A DNA stretch of 17,945 nt from JAYEKL01 sp034660995 (GTDB lineage: Bacteria; Patescibacteriota; Minisyncoccia; JAHIHE01; JAGLIN01). The notes below the pieces were generated by a model. The model was given only the letters and a program-made list of their open reading frames with translations. It was not told the origin of the DNA and did not search any database. Location of the stretch: positions 1 to 17,945 of the forward strand of contig JAYEKL010000045.1 of assembly GCA_034660995.1 (NCBI GenBank). Reading direction: 5' to 3'. Numbering within the stretch: the stretch's first letter is position 1; the number at the start of each line of letters is the position of its first letter. The position numbers and the translations under genes were made by a program. This document shows, in pieces, positions 1 through 7,023 of the stretch.

Positions 1-139
1 TATACTAATTTGCTCCGTTAGGTAAAAAAATGGCTTGTTTTTAACGGTTTTTCTTTCTATTCTAATCATAAAGTTAGGTATATTTATTTAATCTATTTTC
101 ATTATATCAGAGAATAAAAAGCAAGACAAATTTGCATTT
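1..139. other. Window edge, no gene seen
   Basis: This AT-rich stretch lies downstream of the GH57 gene. I see no ORF with family features and no RNA gene. A short inverted pair (CCGTTA near 15 and TAACGG near 43) is too short and too widely spaced to call a terminator. Confidence 0.4.
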
Positions 140-2152
140 TTATTTTTTGTCAATTCTTAGTTTCAATTTAAACAAACTTTCTTTATTCTTTTTAATAAAC
201 AAAACCGACGCCTCTTGAAAAACCTTTTCTGGTCCGTCTTGTGAATTAGCGTAAGAATAGATTGGAATAATAAATACATCTGCGCAACTAAAATCAAATT
301 GCAAATAAATATTTTTAAATTTATCGGCAATTTTTAAATTGCTTATTTTTTTGAAGATTCTTTTTCTTTTCAAGATTGCCTCGCCTTTTTCTGTTTGAAA
401 TGTTACATATCTTGGAGATTGAAAAAATATATTAAATTCTGTGGCAAAATTATATTTTTTTAAAAGATCACTTTTTGTAAAATTATATCTTGCTTTTATC
501 TCAGATTTTTCACTTATCGTAATTTTTTTTGTAAATTCTAAATTTTTATCGTTATATTGGTAATTTAATATTGCCGATTTTTTTTCGGATTCAATGGCTA
601 ATTTATAGATACTATCAGAAAGAGTTTTAAACTTTTGTTGCTTGTTAAAATTATTTAAAGTTATCTTTTTATCCAAAAGATGATCAACTAAAGAAACACG
701 CTCATATTTATCATAAATAAGTTCTCCTTTTTTAATCCGCTTATTCTTTTTTTTCTTTTTATCATTATATTTAATTTTACTATGATATGCTTCTTCTTGC
801 CTTGTTATAGTATTTAATAAATTAAAATTTTTGTCTTTATAGCTCAATTCCAAAAGCGTTCCACCTCTATTAGAAAAAGAACTAATCAGATGTTTATTTT
901 TCACAATTATTTCCGGCAATCCGTCAAAGTCAAAATCAGTTTTTTTTACAACTGGAAAATTCTTATTATATTTTTTATCCAATTCTTTTTCTGCTTTAAT
1001 TAAATTTTCGTAAATCGCTCCTCTGATATTTCCAAGATAAAATCCTCCAAACAAACCATGCCAATAACCACAATTACACTGCGCTTTGTATAAATTTTCA
1101 AAAATTATTTTATCTTTTTTTACAGATGCGTGTTTGTGAATATTTTTACTTAAATAAAGCATTTTTTTATGCATATAATTTGCGCGAGGATATTTAACAA
1201 AAAAGTTCCTGAAAAATCCCGTCCTTAGATAATTTCTCAATTTTTTATAATCAGAATATTTTTTCAGACGATCTTTTAATTCTTTGTAATATAAAAACTC
1301 TTGCGGCTTCATCGTCCATTCATCCATTTCTTGATACGCAGAAGTTGGAATATATATTAAATTTTTTGGTATAAATTTTTTCATTGCTTCAGAGGCAGTA
1401 ATAGTCTCAATAGTTTTATGATTTTTTAAAAGCAAAGTGAAAAATTTCCTCAGCCATCCCTTGTTATAAATCCAATCGTATGTCATCGGCCATGAACCAA
1501 ATTTTTCTCCGTCATCAAAGAGAGTGATTAAAACATCTTCTTTTTGTGAAAAACTTTTTATAAGACCTACAGACTCTTCAACTCTTGAAAAAGGAATTTT
1601 GAAACGAAGAGTTTTATTAATTGGAAAGACTGCGATTGATTTTGCATCATTTTCTGTTGTGTAATATCCTGTCAATTCTTTATCGCAAATACCCGCGGAA
1701 CGAAAATGGACATCATCTAAAAAGGTATATTTTAAACTTGCCTTATTAATAATACTCGCTAATTGCGGTTCCCAAACACGCTCCGACAGCCACATCCCAG
1801 CAGGAGCTTTCCCAAGCTCTTTTTTAATAAAATCATTCATCAAACGAATTTGAGCAAGCTTATCACAATCTGAAATTATAGGAAGAATTGGCTCATAGTA
1901 CGCCCCGCCCGCAATTTCAATCTGCCCCTTTTTAGACATTTCTTTGAGCGTTTCAATATATTCATAATGGTTAGCCAAAATCCAATCATAAAGCGGACCG
2001 CTAATGTGAATATTGCATTTTATCTCTGGAAATTCTTTCAAGACATTCATAAACGGCTGATAACAATTTTCAAAGACATCATTAAAAACAAACGAATCGT
2101 TCCCGACCGGCTGATGATTGTGAATTCCGAAAAGGAAATATACTTTTGGCAT
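140..2152 (-). CDS. GH57 alpha-glucan enzyme (4-alpha-glucanotransferase / alpha-amylase type)
   Basis: This is a 670-residue glycoside hydrolase family 57 protein, close in length to archaeal 4-alpha-glucanotransferases of the family (about 660). The conserved regions appear in order: HNHQP at 11-15, GQIEI near 76-80, WLSERVWEP at 121-129 with the expected nucleophile Glu124, DDGEKFG at 213-219 with the expected acid/base Asp, and SAYQEMDEWT near 271-280. The C-terminal half carries the family's beta-sandwich region: YWHGLFGG near 363-370, NIRGAIYENL near 375-384 and RVSLVDH near 485-491. It should cleave or rearrange alpha-1,4-glucan in the cytoplasm; no signal peptide is seen. A lysine-rich stretch at about 461-476 looks like a lineage-specific loop. 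The ATG at 2152 is directly before the conserved first strand, with no Shine-Dalgarno. It is last in a minus-strand series with a GT4 enzyme and glycogen synthase, which fits glucan turnover. Hydrolase versus transferase activity cannot be decided from sequence. Confidence 0.9.
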   Translation of the reverse strand: MPKVYFLFGIHNHQPVGNDSFVFNDVFENCYQPFMNVLKEFPEIKCNIHISGPLYDWILANHYEYIETLKEMSKKGQIEIAGGAYYEPILPIISDCDKLAQIRLMNDFIKKELGKAPAGMWLSERVWEPQLASIINKASLKYTFLDDVHFRSAGICDKELTGYYTTENDAKSIAVFPINKTLRFKIPFSRVEESVGLIKSFSQKEDVLITLFDDGEKFGSWPMTYDWIYNKGWLRKFFTLLLKNHKTIETITASEAMKKFIPKNLIYIPTSAYQEMDEWTMKPQEFLYYKELKDRLKKYSDYKKLRNYLRTGFFRNFFVKYPRANYMHKKMLYLSKNIHKHASVKKDKIIFENLYKAQCNCGYWHGLFGGFYLGNIRGAIYENLIKAEKELDKKYNKNFPVVKKTDFDFDGLPEIIVKNKHLISSFSNRGGTLLELSYKDKNFNLLNTITRQEEAYHSKIKYNDKKKKKNKRIKKGELIYDKYERVSLVDHLLDKKITLNNFNKQQKFKTLSDSIYKLAIESEKKSAILNYQYNDKNLEFTKKITISEKSEIKARYNFTKSDLLKKYNFATEFNIFFQSPRYVTFQTEKGEAILKRKRIFKKISNLKIADKFKNIYLQFDFSCADVFIIPIYSYANSQDGPEKVFQEASVLFIKKNKESLFKLKLRIDKK

Positions 2153-2175
2153 AATAAATTGTTTTATTATTTATC

Positions 2176-2232
2176 GTAGGAACACAAGATTTTGTGTTCG
2201 TGTGGTAGGAACACAAAATTTTGTGTTCCTAC
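2176..2232. repeat. REP-like palindrome pair (dimer), copy A
   Basis: Two adjacent palindromes fill the gap between the GT4 and GH57 genes. The second unit (2205-2232) is a perfect 28-bp palindrome whose half-site is GTAGGAACACAAAA. The first (2176-2204) starts identically but its right end decays to TTCGTGTG. The same damaged-plus-intact arrangement recurs at 3355-3411, so the dimer itself seems to be the mobile unit, as in REPIN elements. The transcript could fold into strong hairpins. The likely mobiliser is the RayT-type transposase at 3408-3977. Confidence 0.85.
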
Positions 2233-2270
2233 ACAAGGTCAAAGAATATTAAGTAAGAATATAATTTACA

Positions 2271-3326
2271 CTACTCATTAATTATTCTTTCATAAACATC
2301 TTCATATCCATCAACCATCTTTTCTATCGTAAAATTATTTTCAACATATTCACGACAATCTGCCCTGTCTATTTTACCAATATTTTTTATTGCTTTTACC
2401 ATTTCTTTGTCATCTTTAACTACAAAACCAGTTTTTCTATTTTTAATAACTTCAGATATTGATCCTTTCTTAAATCCAATTACGGGAGTACCTGTTGCCA
2501 TTGCTTCAATCATTACTAAGCCAAACGGCTCTTCCCAAATCGTCGGAAATAAAACCGCTTTGGCATTTCTTAACAAATCATTTTTTTCTTTTAAACCAAC
2601 CTCCCCGATATATTTTATTTGCCTTCCATCAATCATCGGCTTGACGCTCTGAAAATATTTTTCATCGGTTTCACAAGTTATATTTCCAGCAATAATCAAT
2701 TTTTCTTTTGAGATCTTAGCAGTATTGACCGCATTCCATAATCCCTTGCCATAATGAATTCTTCCCAACCAAACAAGATAGTTTTTTGGTTTTTTATTAA
2801 ACGAAAAATCATTTAAATTAATACCGTTATAAATATTATCAACATAATTTAATCTTAGATCTGATTGCTTCCTTTGGTTTAGACTGATACTTACAAAATT
2901 GGTTTTTTTTGAAAAATATTTCATCATTATATATTCATCTGATTTTTTTTGTTCTGAGCTGGGAAGAACATTATGAAGTGTTGTCAAAACTGGCGTTCTT
3001 GATATTTGTGAAAATAATAATCCATTGTCTCCTGCATGATTGTGAATTACATCAAACTTATCTGCCATTGAGAAAGCGTTTGACGCATTAATTAAATTTT
3101 GCGAACGATGATACCAATCAACCTTTGTTTCAAGAAGCGCTTTTGGGAAAACTGCTTTAAGAGTGGCTTTTGTTTTTGAATTTCCAGAAGCAAAAAGCGT
3201 CACATTATGACCTCTTTTAATAAGCTCATTTGTGATCTTATCTATCATAATTTCAATTCCACCATATTTCTTCGGAGGAATAACTTCCCACAACGGCGCA
3301 ATTTGCGCAATTTTTAGTTTTTTCAT
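2271..3326 (-). CDS. Family 4 glycosyltransferase (GT-B fold)
   Basis: This 351-residue protein is a retaining GT4 glycosyltransferase. The N-terminal Rossmann-like domain has the acceptor-side glycine loop (KKYGGIE near 19-25) after the first strand, and VIHNHAGDNG near 94-102. The C-terminal nucleotide-sugar domain has WLGRIHYGKG near 186-195 and the EX7E motif, Glu266 to Glu274, in WEEPFGLVMIEAMATGTPV. No membrane segment or signal peptide is visible. Sugar donor and acceptor cannot be read from sequence; its place between the glycogen synthase gene and the GH57 gene suggests glucan or other sugar-conjugate synthesis. It is clearly paralogous to the protein at 8290-9351: both have the IAQ start, the WEEPFGL motif and a C-terminus of the form KMVDGYE-VY. 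The ATG at 3326 has no Shine-Dalgarno. REP pairs lie on both sides of the gene. Confidence 0.85.
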   Translation of the reverse strand: MKKLKIAQIAPLWEVIPPKKYGGIEIMIDKITNELIKRGHNVTLFASGNSKTKATLKAVFPKALLETKVDWYHRSQNLINASNAFSMADKFDVIHNHAGDNGLLFSQISRTPVLTTLHNVLPSSEQKKSDEYIMMKYFSKKTNFVSISLNQRKQSDLRLNYVDNIYNGINLNDFSFNKKPKNYLVWLGRIHYGKGLWNAVNTAKISKEKLIIAGNITCETDEKYFQSVKPMIDGRQIKYIGEVGLKEKNDLLRNAKAVLFPTIWEEPFGLVMIEAMATGTPVIGFKKGSISEVIKNRKTGFVVKDDKEMVKAIKNIGKIDRADCREYVENNFTIEKMVDGYEDVYERIINE

Positions 3327-3354
3327 TGTTATTTACAAATTAATTTATTAATTT

Positions 3355-3411
3355 GTAGGAACACAAGATTTTGTGTTTGTGTGGTAGGAACACAAGATTT
3401 TGTGTTCCTAC
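3355..3411. repeat. REP-like palindrome pair (dimer), copy B
   Basis: This is the same arrangement as at 2176-2232. A first unit (3355-3383) has a decayed right end (TTTGTGTG), and an intact 28-bp unit follows at 3384-3411 with half-site GTAGGAACACAAGA and one central mismatch. The right end of the intact unit overlaps the stop codon (TAG, 3408-3410) of the transposase gene, so the palindrome supplies that gene's terminus. It lies directly downstream of the transposase, the usual position for REPs relative to a rayT gene. Confidence 0.85.
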
Positions 3412-3977
3412 TTGTCTAAATTATATTTATCCAAATGCCATTTTGCGGAATTTTCACAGATATATCTTCTAATCACGTCTAACTCCTTTTCATTTCTAAT
3501 TATACGATCATAAAATCGTGGTTGCCAAATAAAATTATTGTCAGAGAATTTTTGATTAACGGTTTTTGTTACGATTGATTTGAAGGATCCGATAATTGTT
3601 GAGACTGAACCAGGTTTTGGAGATATTTTTGACATTTGCAGATATTTCCCATTGTAGGAACGAGGCAGTGCCTCGTTCCTACCGTTGCAAATTCGTTTAT
3701 CAATTTCAATAATCCCATGTAGATGATTCGGCATTATTATATATTCGTCTAAATTAACAAATGGGAAATGCTTTGGAATTTCTAGCCAACATTGTTTTGC
3801 GATTTTTCCAATTTCAGATAATTTCATTTCATAAATTAGATTATGTTCATCACCTGATTTTATAATGCTTCCAAAATATTTCTGATGATTTTTCGTACAA
3901 ATCGTGACAAAATAAAAACCGTTTTGTGAATAATCATAATTTTTATGCCTATATTGTTTTTGTTGCTTGTATTTCAT
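3408..3977 (-). CDS. REP-associated tyrosine transposase (RayT / TnpA_REP, Y1 HUH family)
   Basis: This is a 189-residue single-strand HUH transposase of the IS200-like, REP-associated group. The metal-binding HUH motif is PNHLHG (His85, His87) and the expected catalytic tyrosine is Tyr172 in VIRRYICENSAKW. The family signature WQPRFYDRIIRNE (about 151-163) precedes it. Such enzymes nick and join single-stranded DNA at REP hairpins. The surroundings agree: REP-like palindromes lie at its 3' end (3384-3411), upstream of its start (4002-4029) and inside the gene (3654-3682). The internal copy is in frame and encodes about residues 99-108 (GRNEALPRSY), between the HUH domain core and the conserved C-terminal helix. 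The ORF is complete, so the enzyme may still be active. The ATG at 3977 gives the normal MKYKQQ-type start. It sits among glucan-metabolism genes, presumably by insertion. Confidence 0.88.
   Translation of the reverse strand: MKYKQQKQYRHKNYDYSQNGFYFVTICTKNHQKYFGSIIKSGDEHNLIYEMKLSEIGKIAKQCWLEIPKHFPFVNLDEYIIMPNHLHGIIEIDKRICNGRNEALPRSYNGKYLQMSKISPKPGSVSTIIGSFKSIVTKTVNQKFSDNNFIWQPRFYDRIIRNEKELDVIRRYICENSAKWHLDKYNLDK
3654..3682. repeat. REP-like palindrome inside the transposase gene
   Basis: This 29-bp palindrome has half-site GTAGGAACGAGGCA around one central base. It shares the GTAGGAAC ends of the other repeats but has a different core (GAGGCA instead of ACACAAAA). It is translated in frame within the transposase. 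The other copy with this core is at 6803-6831. Confidence 0.85.
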
Positions 3978-4001
3978 CTTTGTTTTTATTCTTTATTCTA
4001 C

Positions 4002-4029
4002 GTAGGAACACAAAATCTTGTGTTCCTAC
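4002..4029. repeat. REP-like palindrome at the end of the glycogen synthase gene (left copy at the gap)
   Basis: This 28-bp palindrome with half-site GTAGGAACACAAAA has one central mismatch. The identical sequence returns at 4229-4256 as part of an exact 127-bp duplication around the N run, so biologically there is probably one copy. Its right end (minus-strand TAG) forms the synthase stop codon. Confidence 0.8.
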
Positions 4030-4128
4030 AGCCCTATTAACCCCTCAAACCATTTCAACGCAACTTCTATCGTTTTCAAGGAAATATTGATAACACCTTT
4101 TTTATATTTTTTCTTACACGCTTCAGCG

Positions 4129-4228
4129 NNNNNNNNNNNNNNNNNNNNNNNNNNNNNNNNNNNNNNNNNNNNNNNNNNNNNNNNNNNNNNNNNNNNNNNN
4201 NNNNNNNNNNNNNNNNNNNNNNNNNNNN
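4129..4228. other. Assembly gap of 100 N with 127-bp duplicated flanks
   Basis: There are exactly 100 N, the conventional placeholder for a gap of unknown size. The 127 bases to its left (4002-4128) are identical to the 127 bases to its right (4229-4355). A duplication of exactly 127 bp at two contig ends matches the largest k-mer commonly used by de Bruijn assemblers. The likely truth is that no sequence is missing and the two contigs overlap. Collapsed, the synthase stop lies 48 bp upstream of the transposase start. The open frame left of the gap that copies the synthase C-terminus is therefore not a gene. Confidence 0.85.
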
Positions 4229-4256
4229 GTAGGAACACAAAATCTTGTGTTCCTAC
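4229..4256. repeat. REP-like palindrome overlapping the glycogen synthase stop codon
   Basis: This is the same 28-bp unit as at 4002-4029, seen again across the gap. The synthase stop TAG is bases 4253-4255 on the minus strand, inside the palindrome. Confidence 0.8.
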
Positions 4257-6718
4257 AGCCCTATTAACCCCTCAAACCATTTCAACGCAACTTCTATCGT
4301 TTTCAAGGAAATATTGATAACACCTTTTTTATATTTTTTCTTACACGCTTCAGCGTTCCATTTGATTTCCGCCATTGATTGCTCGATCACCGTTATTCTG
4401 AAAATTTCTTTAAATCTATTTTTGTCTTTTTCGGAAAGACTATTTATAAACTCTTTTAATAACTTTGACCGCCAATCTGGATACCTCCAAGTCTGAACCC
4501 AAAGGTGAGTTAAGTCTGCCGCAATATTATCAATTCTCACTGAGTCCCAATCAGAAATATATATTTTTCCATCTTTGCTTGAAACAATTTGATTAGCAAG
4601 AGTAAAATCACCATGAGCAAAAATCAAATTTTTGTTCAATTCTTCTTTATTTTTTTCAAGTAATTTATAGACACTTTCAAAATCAATTTTTCCATTTCCA
4701 ACTTTTTGCTTTTCGTAATATTTAACTGTATTGTAATAATCACCATACCCCCTTTTTTTAATATATTTTATAACTCCGTTTTTTTCAGCTTCTTTGATAA
4801 ATTCGTTAGACACACTTTGCAAATTTCTCAAATTTTCAACAGAATTTTTAAGATAAATATCCTCTTCATGTTTCCGAGGTAAATCATAAAAATCTCCCAA
4901 AATATCCCCTTCAATATAATTGTAAGCATACCATTCTGGAATTTCCTTTAAAGATCCTCCTTGAAACCCTGTAAAATTAACTTTATTTGATATTTTTTTA
5001 TTTTCGGTCATTATTCTTGAAATTTCCATTCCTTTTTCAATCCCAAAAATATAATCCTTATTGGCCGTAATTCTCGCTTTTAAAAATATTTTCCGATTAC
5101 CTTTTATAACACTATGAGCATAATAATTTTTTTTCTTTCTAATAAAAGAACTAACAGGTTTTGTAATCTCAAAACCTTCTTTTTCCGCCAGTCTCTTAAT
5201 TCTATTATTAATATTCTCTATAGATTGATACATAAAATTTTTCTCCCTTTTAGAATTTATCGCTTTTTTATAAAGTAAAATATATTTGCGCGCGGGAACT
5301 TCCCACGAAAAAGACTCTTGCATACCTTTTTTAGTAAGGACTTGCCAGTCTTTTTTATATTTATAAGTTTCTAATGCTCTTGTAACCGCAACGAGAAGAT
5401 CTTTCGGATCATAAGTTTTGAAAACAAATCCATTCCCCTTTTTTGTTTGCGGATTATAATTTGTAATCGTATCAGAAAGTCCTCCTGTCTTCCTAACAAT
5501 TGGAACAGACCCATATCGCAAACTTATCATCTGCCCAAGCCCGCATGGTTCAAAACGCGAAGGCATTAAAAACATATCTGATCCTGCATAAACTGTTGTT
5601 ACTTTTTTAGTTTTAAACTTCAGATGAGTTGCAACTTTTTTGGGATTTTTCTTACTTAATTTTTTAAATATTTTTTTGTAATAAGAATCAGCATTTCCAA
5701 TTAAAATTAGTTGCATTTCCAACCTAATCAATGCGTTTATAATTTCCAAAATCAAATCAAAACCCTTTTGCTCCGTAATCCTAGTAACCATTGCGATTAC
5801 GGGAATATCATCATTAATCTCAAGCCCGAATTCTTCTTGCAATTTCATTTTATTTATGACTTTTTTTTCAAGAGAATTATAATCATAATTTTTCCAAAGA
5901 CCAGGATCAGTCTGCGGATTATATTCTTTGTAATCAATTCCATTTATAATTCCAAAAAATTTCTTCTCTTGATGCCTTAAAAGAAGAATACCATCTAAGT
6001 CCTGTCCGAATTTTTTTTGCATTACTTCTTCTGCATACTGCTCGCTAACAGTATTAACTATATCAGCGCTTATAATCCCTCGTTTGGTAAAATTTACTTT
6101 ATCAATCTTATTGTTGTCCTTAAAGTCTGGAAGTTTGCTTATTCCATCATCCTGCTCTTTTTTATTTATTGTCCACCAATCTTTACCAAACTGAAAAGTA
6201 AGATTATGAATTGTAAAAACTGTCCTTGTCTTTTTAAAAATTTCTTCTTTAAAAAATTTAGTTTTTAATAAATACGGGATTAACCCGTTATGCCAGTCAT
6301 TACAATGAATTATATCTGGAACCCAACCATCCATATTTCTAATTGCTTCAAAAACCGCAAAAGAAAAAAACATAAAACGCTGATTTTCATCTTTATATCC
6401 ATACAACTTATTTCTCCCGCCAAAATACTTAAACTTATCTACAAAGCAAACTGGCAATTCTTTAGTTAAATTTCCTTTTTTTATTCTAAAATTTATCTTA
6501 ATGCTCTTTGAAATATTTACTTTTAAACTATCTTGTACAAGCTTTATCTTGTATTTTTTTTCATCTATAATCCCATGGCAAGGCATAATAATTCTAACAT
6601 CATGTCCTATTTTTGAAAGTGCTTTCGGCAAAGACCTTGAAACATCACCAAGCCCGCCCGCCTTACAAAAAGGAGAAAGATCAGTCGTAACAAATAATAT
6701 TCTAAGAGGTTTTGGCAT
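4253..6718 (-). CDS. glgA: Glycogen/starch synthase (GT5) fused to an APH-like kinase domain
   Basis: This 821-residue protein joins two enzymes. Residues 1 to about 490 are a full-length GT5 glycogen synthase: the ADP-glucose-binding KAGGLGDV at 19-26, IIHCNDWHNGL near 137-147, TIHNLTFQ near 170-177, and in the C-terminal domain MPSRFEPCGLGQM with the conserved Glu near 391, then KTGGLSDT. It should elongate alpha-1,4-glucan from a nucleoside-diphospho-glucose. Residues from about 495 to the end form an aminoglycoside-phosphotransferase/choline-kinase fold: a lysine in FLKARI near 548, a hinge YNYIEGD near 601-606, the catalytic loop HGDFTLAN near 703-710 and the metal site ISDWDSV near 723-728. 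All key kinase residues are present, so it is probably active; its substrate is unknown. A maltokinase-like sugar kinase is attractive next to glucan and trehalose enzymes, but nothing proves it. The stop codon lies in a REP palindrome. The ATG at 6718 has no Shine-Dalgarno. Confidence 0.9.
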   Translation of the reverse strand: MPKPLRILFVTTDLSPFCKAGGLGDVSRSLPKALSKIGHDVRIIMPCHGIIDEKKYKIKLVQDSLKVNISKSIKINFRIKKGNLTKELPVCFVDKFKYFGGRNKLYGYKDENQRFMFFSFAVFEAIRNMDGWVPDIIHCNDWHNGLIPYLLKTKFFKEEIFKKTRTVFTIHNLTFQFGKDWWTINKKEQDDGISKLPDFKDNNKIDKVNFTKRGIISADIVNTVSEQYAEEVMQKKFGQDLDGILLLRHQEKKFFGIINGIDYKEYNPQTDPGLWKNYDYNSLEKKVINKMKLQEEFGLEINDDIPVIAMVTRITEQKGFDLILEIINALIRLEMQLILIGNADSYYKKIFKKLSKKNPKKVATHLKFKTKKVTTVYAGSDMFLMPSRFEPCGLGQMISLRYGSVPIVRKTGGLSDTITNYNPQTKKGNGFVFKTYDPKDLLVAVTRALETYKYKKDWQVLTKKGMQESFSWEVPARKYILLYKKAINSKREKNFMYQSIENINNRIKRLAEKEGFEITKPVSSFIRKKKNYYAHSVIKGNRKIFLKARITANKDYIFGIEKGMEISRIMTENKKISNKVNFTGFQGGSLKEIPEWYAYNYIEGDILGDFYDLPRKHEEDIYLKNSVENLRNLQSVSNEFIKEAEKNGVIKYIKKRGYGDYYNTVKYYEKQKVGNGKIDFESVYKLLEKNKEELNKNLIFAHGDFTLANQIVSSKDGKIYISDWDSVRIDNIAADLTHLWVQTWRYPDWRSKLLKEFINSLSEKDKNRFKEIFRITVIEQSMAEIKWNAEACKKKYKKGVINISLKTIEVALKWFEGLIGL

Positions 6719-6802
6719 AGACGATAATTTTACTGCATTAAATTATTTTAGTGAAAGGAGTACAAAATTAGATTTTCAACACAAACGCAAAGCGCGAGCA
6801 TC

Positions 6803-6831
6803 GTAGGAACGAGACAATGCCTCGTCTCTAC
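6803..6831. repeat. Degenerate REP-like palindrome, GAGGCA core
   Basis: This 29-base copy matches the palindrome at 3654-3682 at most positions: left end GTAGGAACGAGACA, right end TGCCTCGTCTCTAC. The arms have drifted, suggesting an older insertion. It lies in the putative glgA leader or promoter region. Confidence 0.75.
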
Positions 6832-6962
6832 AAGATATAGATATTGAAATTCCTATACTTAAAATTACTCCTTTCTTTATTATAGCTTATATTCAACAAT
6901 TTTTAAAGACAGTACCTAATTTGATTTTCCCAGTTTTTTAAAAAAATATATGTTGCGCTTTT

Positions 6963-6991
6963 TTGACTCTTCCTATTATCCCGCCTATAAT
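6963..6991 (+). promoter_or_regulatory. Near-consensus sigma-70 promoter for treT
   Basis: TTGACT at 6963-6968 is followed after exactly 17 bp by TATAAT at 6986-6991. The predicted start of transcription is near 6998, giving a leader of about 26 nt before the ATG at 7024. The leader contains no Shine-Dalgarno. Confidence 0.75.
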
Positions 6992-7023
6992 AACTTAGTA
7001 ATTCATTAATTAACCAAATAATT

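Larger units (their letters stand above)
6719..7023. promoter_or_regulatory. Divergent intergenic region between glgA and treT
   Basis: These 305 bases separate two divergently transcribed genes and hold no convincing gene. They contain a REP-like palindrome (6803-6831), a strong plus-strand promoter for treT (6963-6991), and a minus-strand TATAAT (6879-6884) that could be the -10 of glgA, although no clear -35 lies at the right distance. Confidence 0.6.

Noticed and set aside
2176..3411. Palindromic 28-bp repeats that might be read as a CRISPR array
   Set aside because: Copies are adjacent pairs or scattered singles with no regular unique spacers, each is fully palindromic, and a REP-type transposase lies among them. 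No cas gene is present.
4018..4317. Open frames on both strands spanning the 100-N gap
   Set aside because: They consist of N-derived unknown residues plus the duplicated end of the synthase gene and exist only because of the gap filler.
4253..6718. Naming the kinase half of the synthase fusion a maltokinase
   Set aside because: Only general APH-fold motifs are visible (HGD and DWD). Nothing in the sequence fixes the sugar substrate, and no GlgE gene is nearby.
6879..6884. Minus-strand TATAAT as a firm promoter for the glycogen synthase gene
   Set aside because: No recognisable -35 is found at 16-18 bp, so it is mentioned only as a possible -10 in the intergenic entry.
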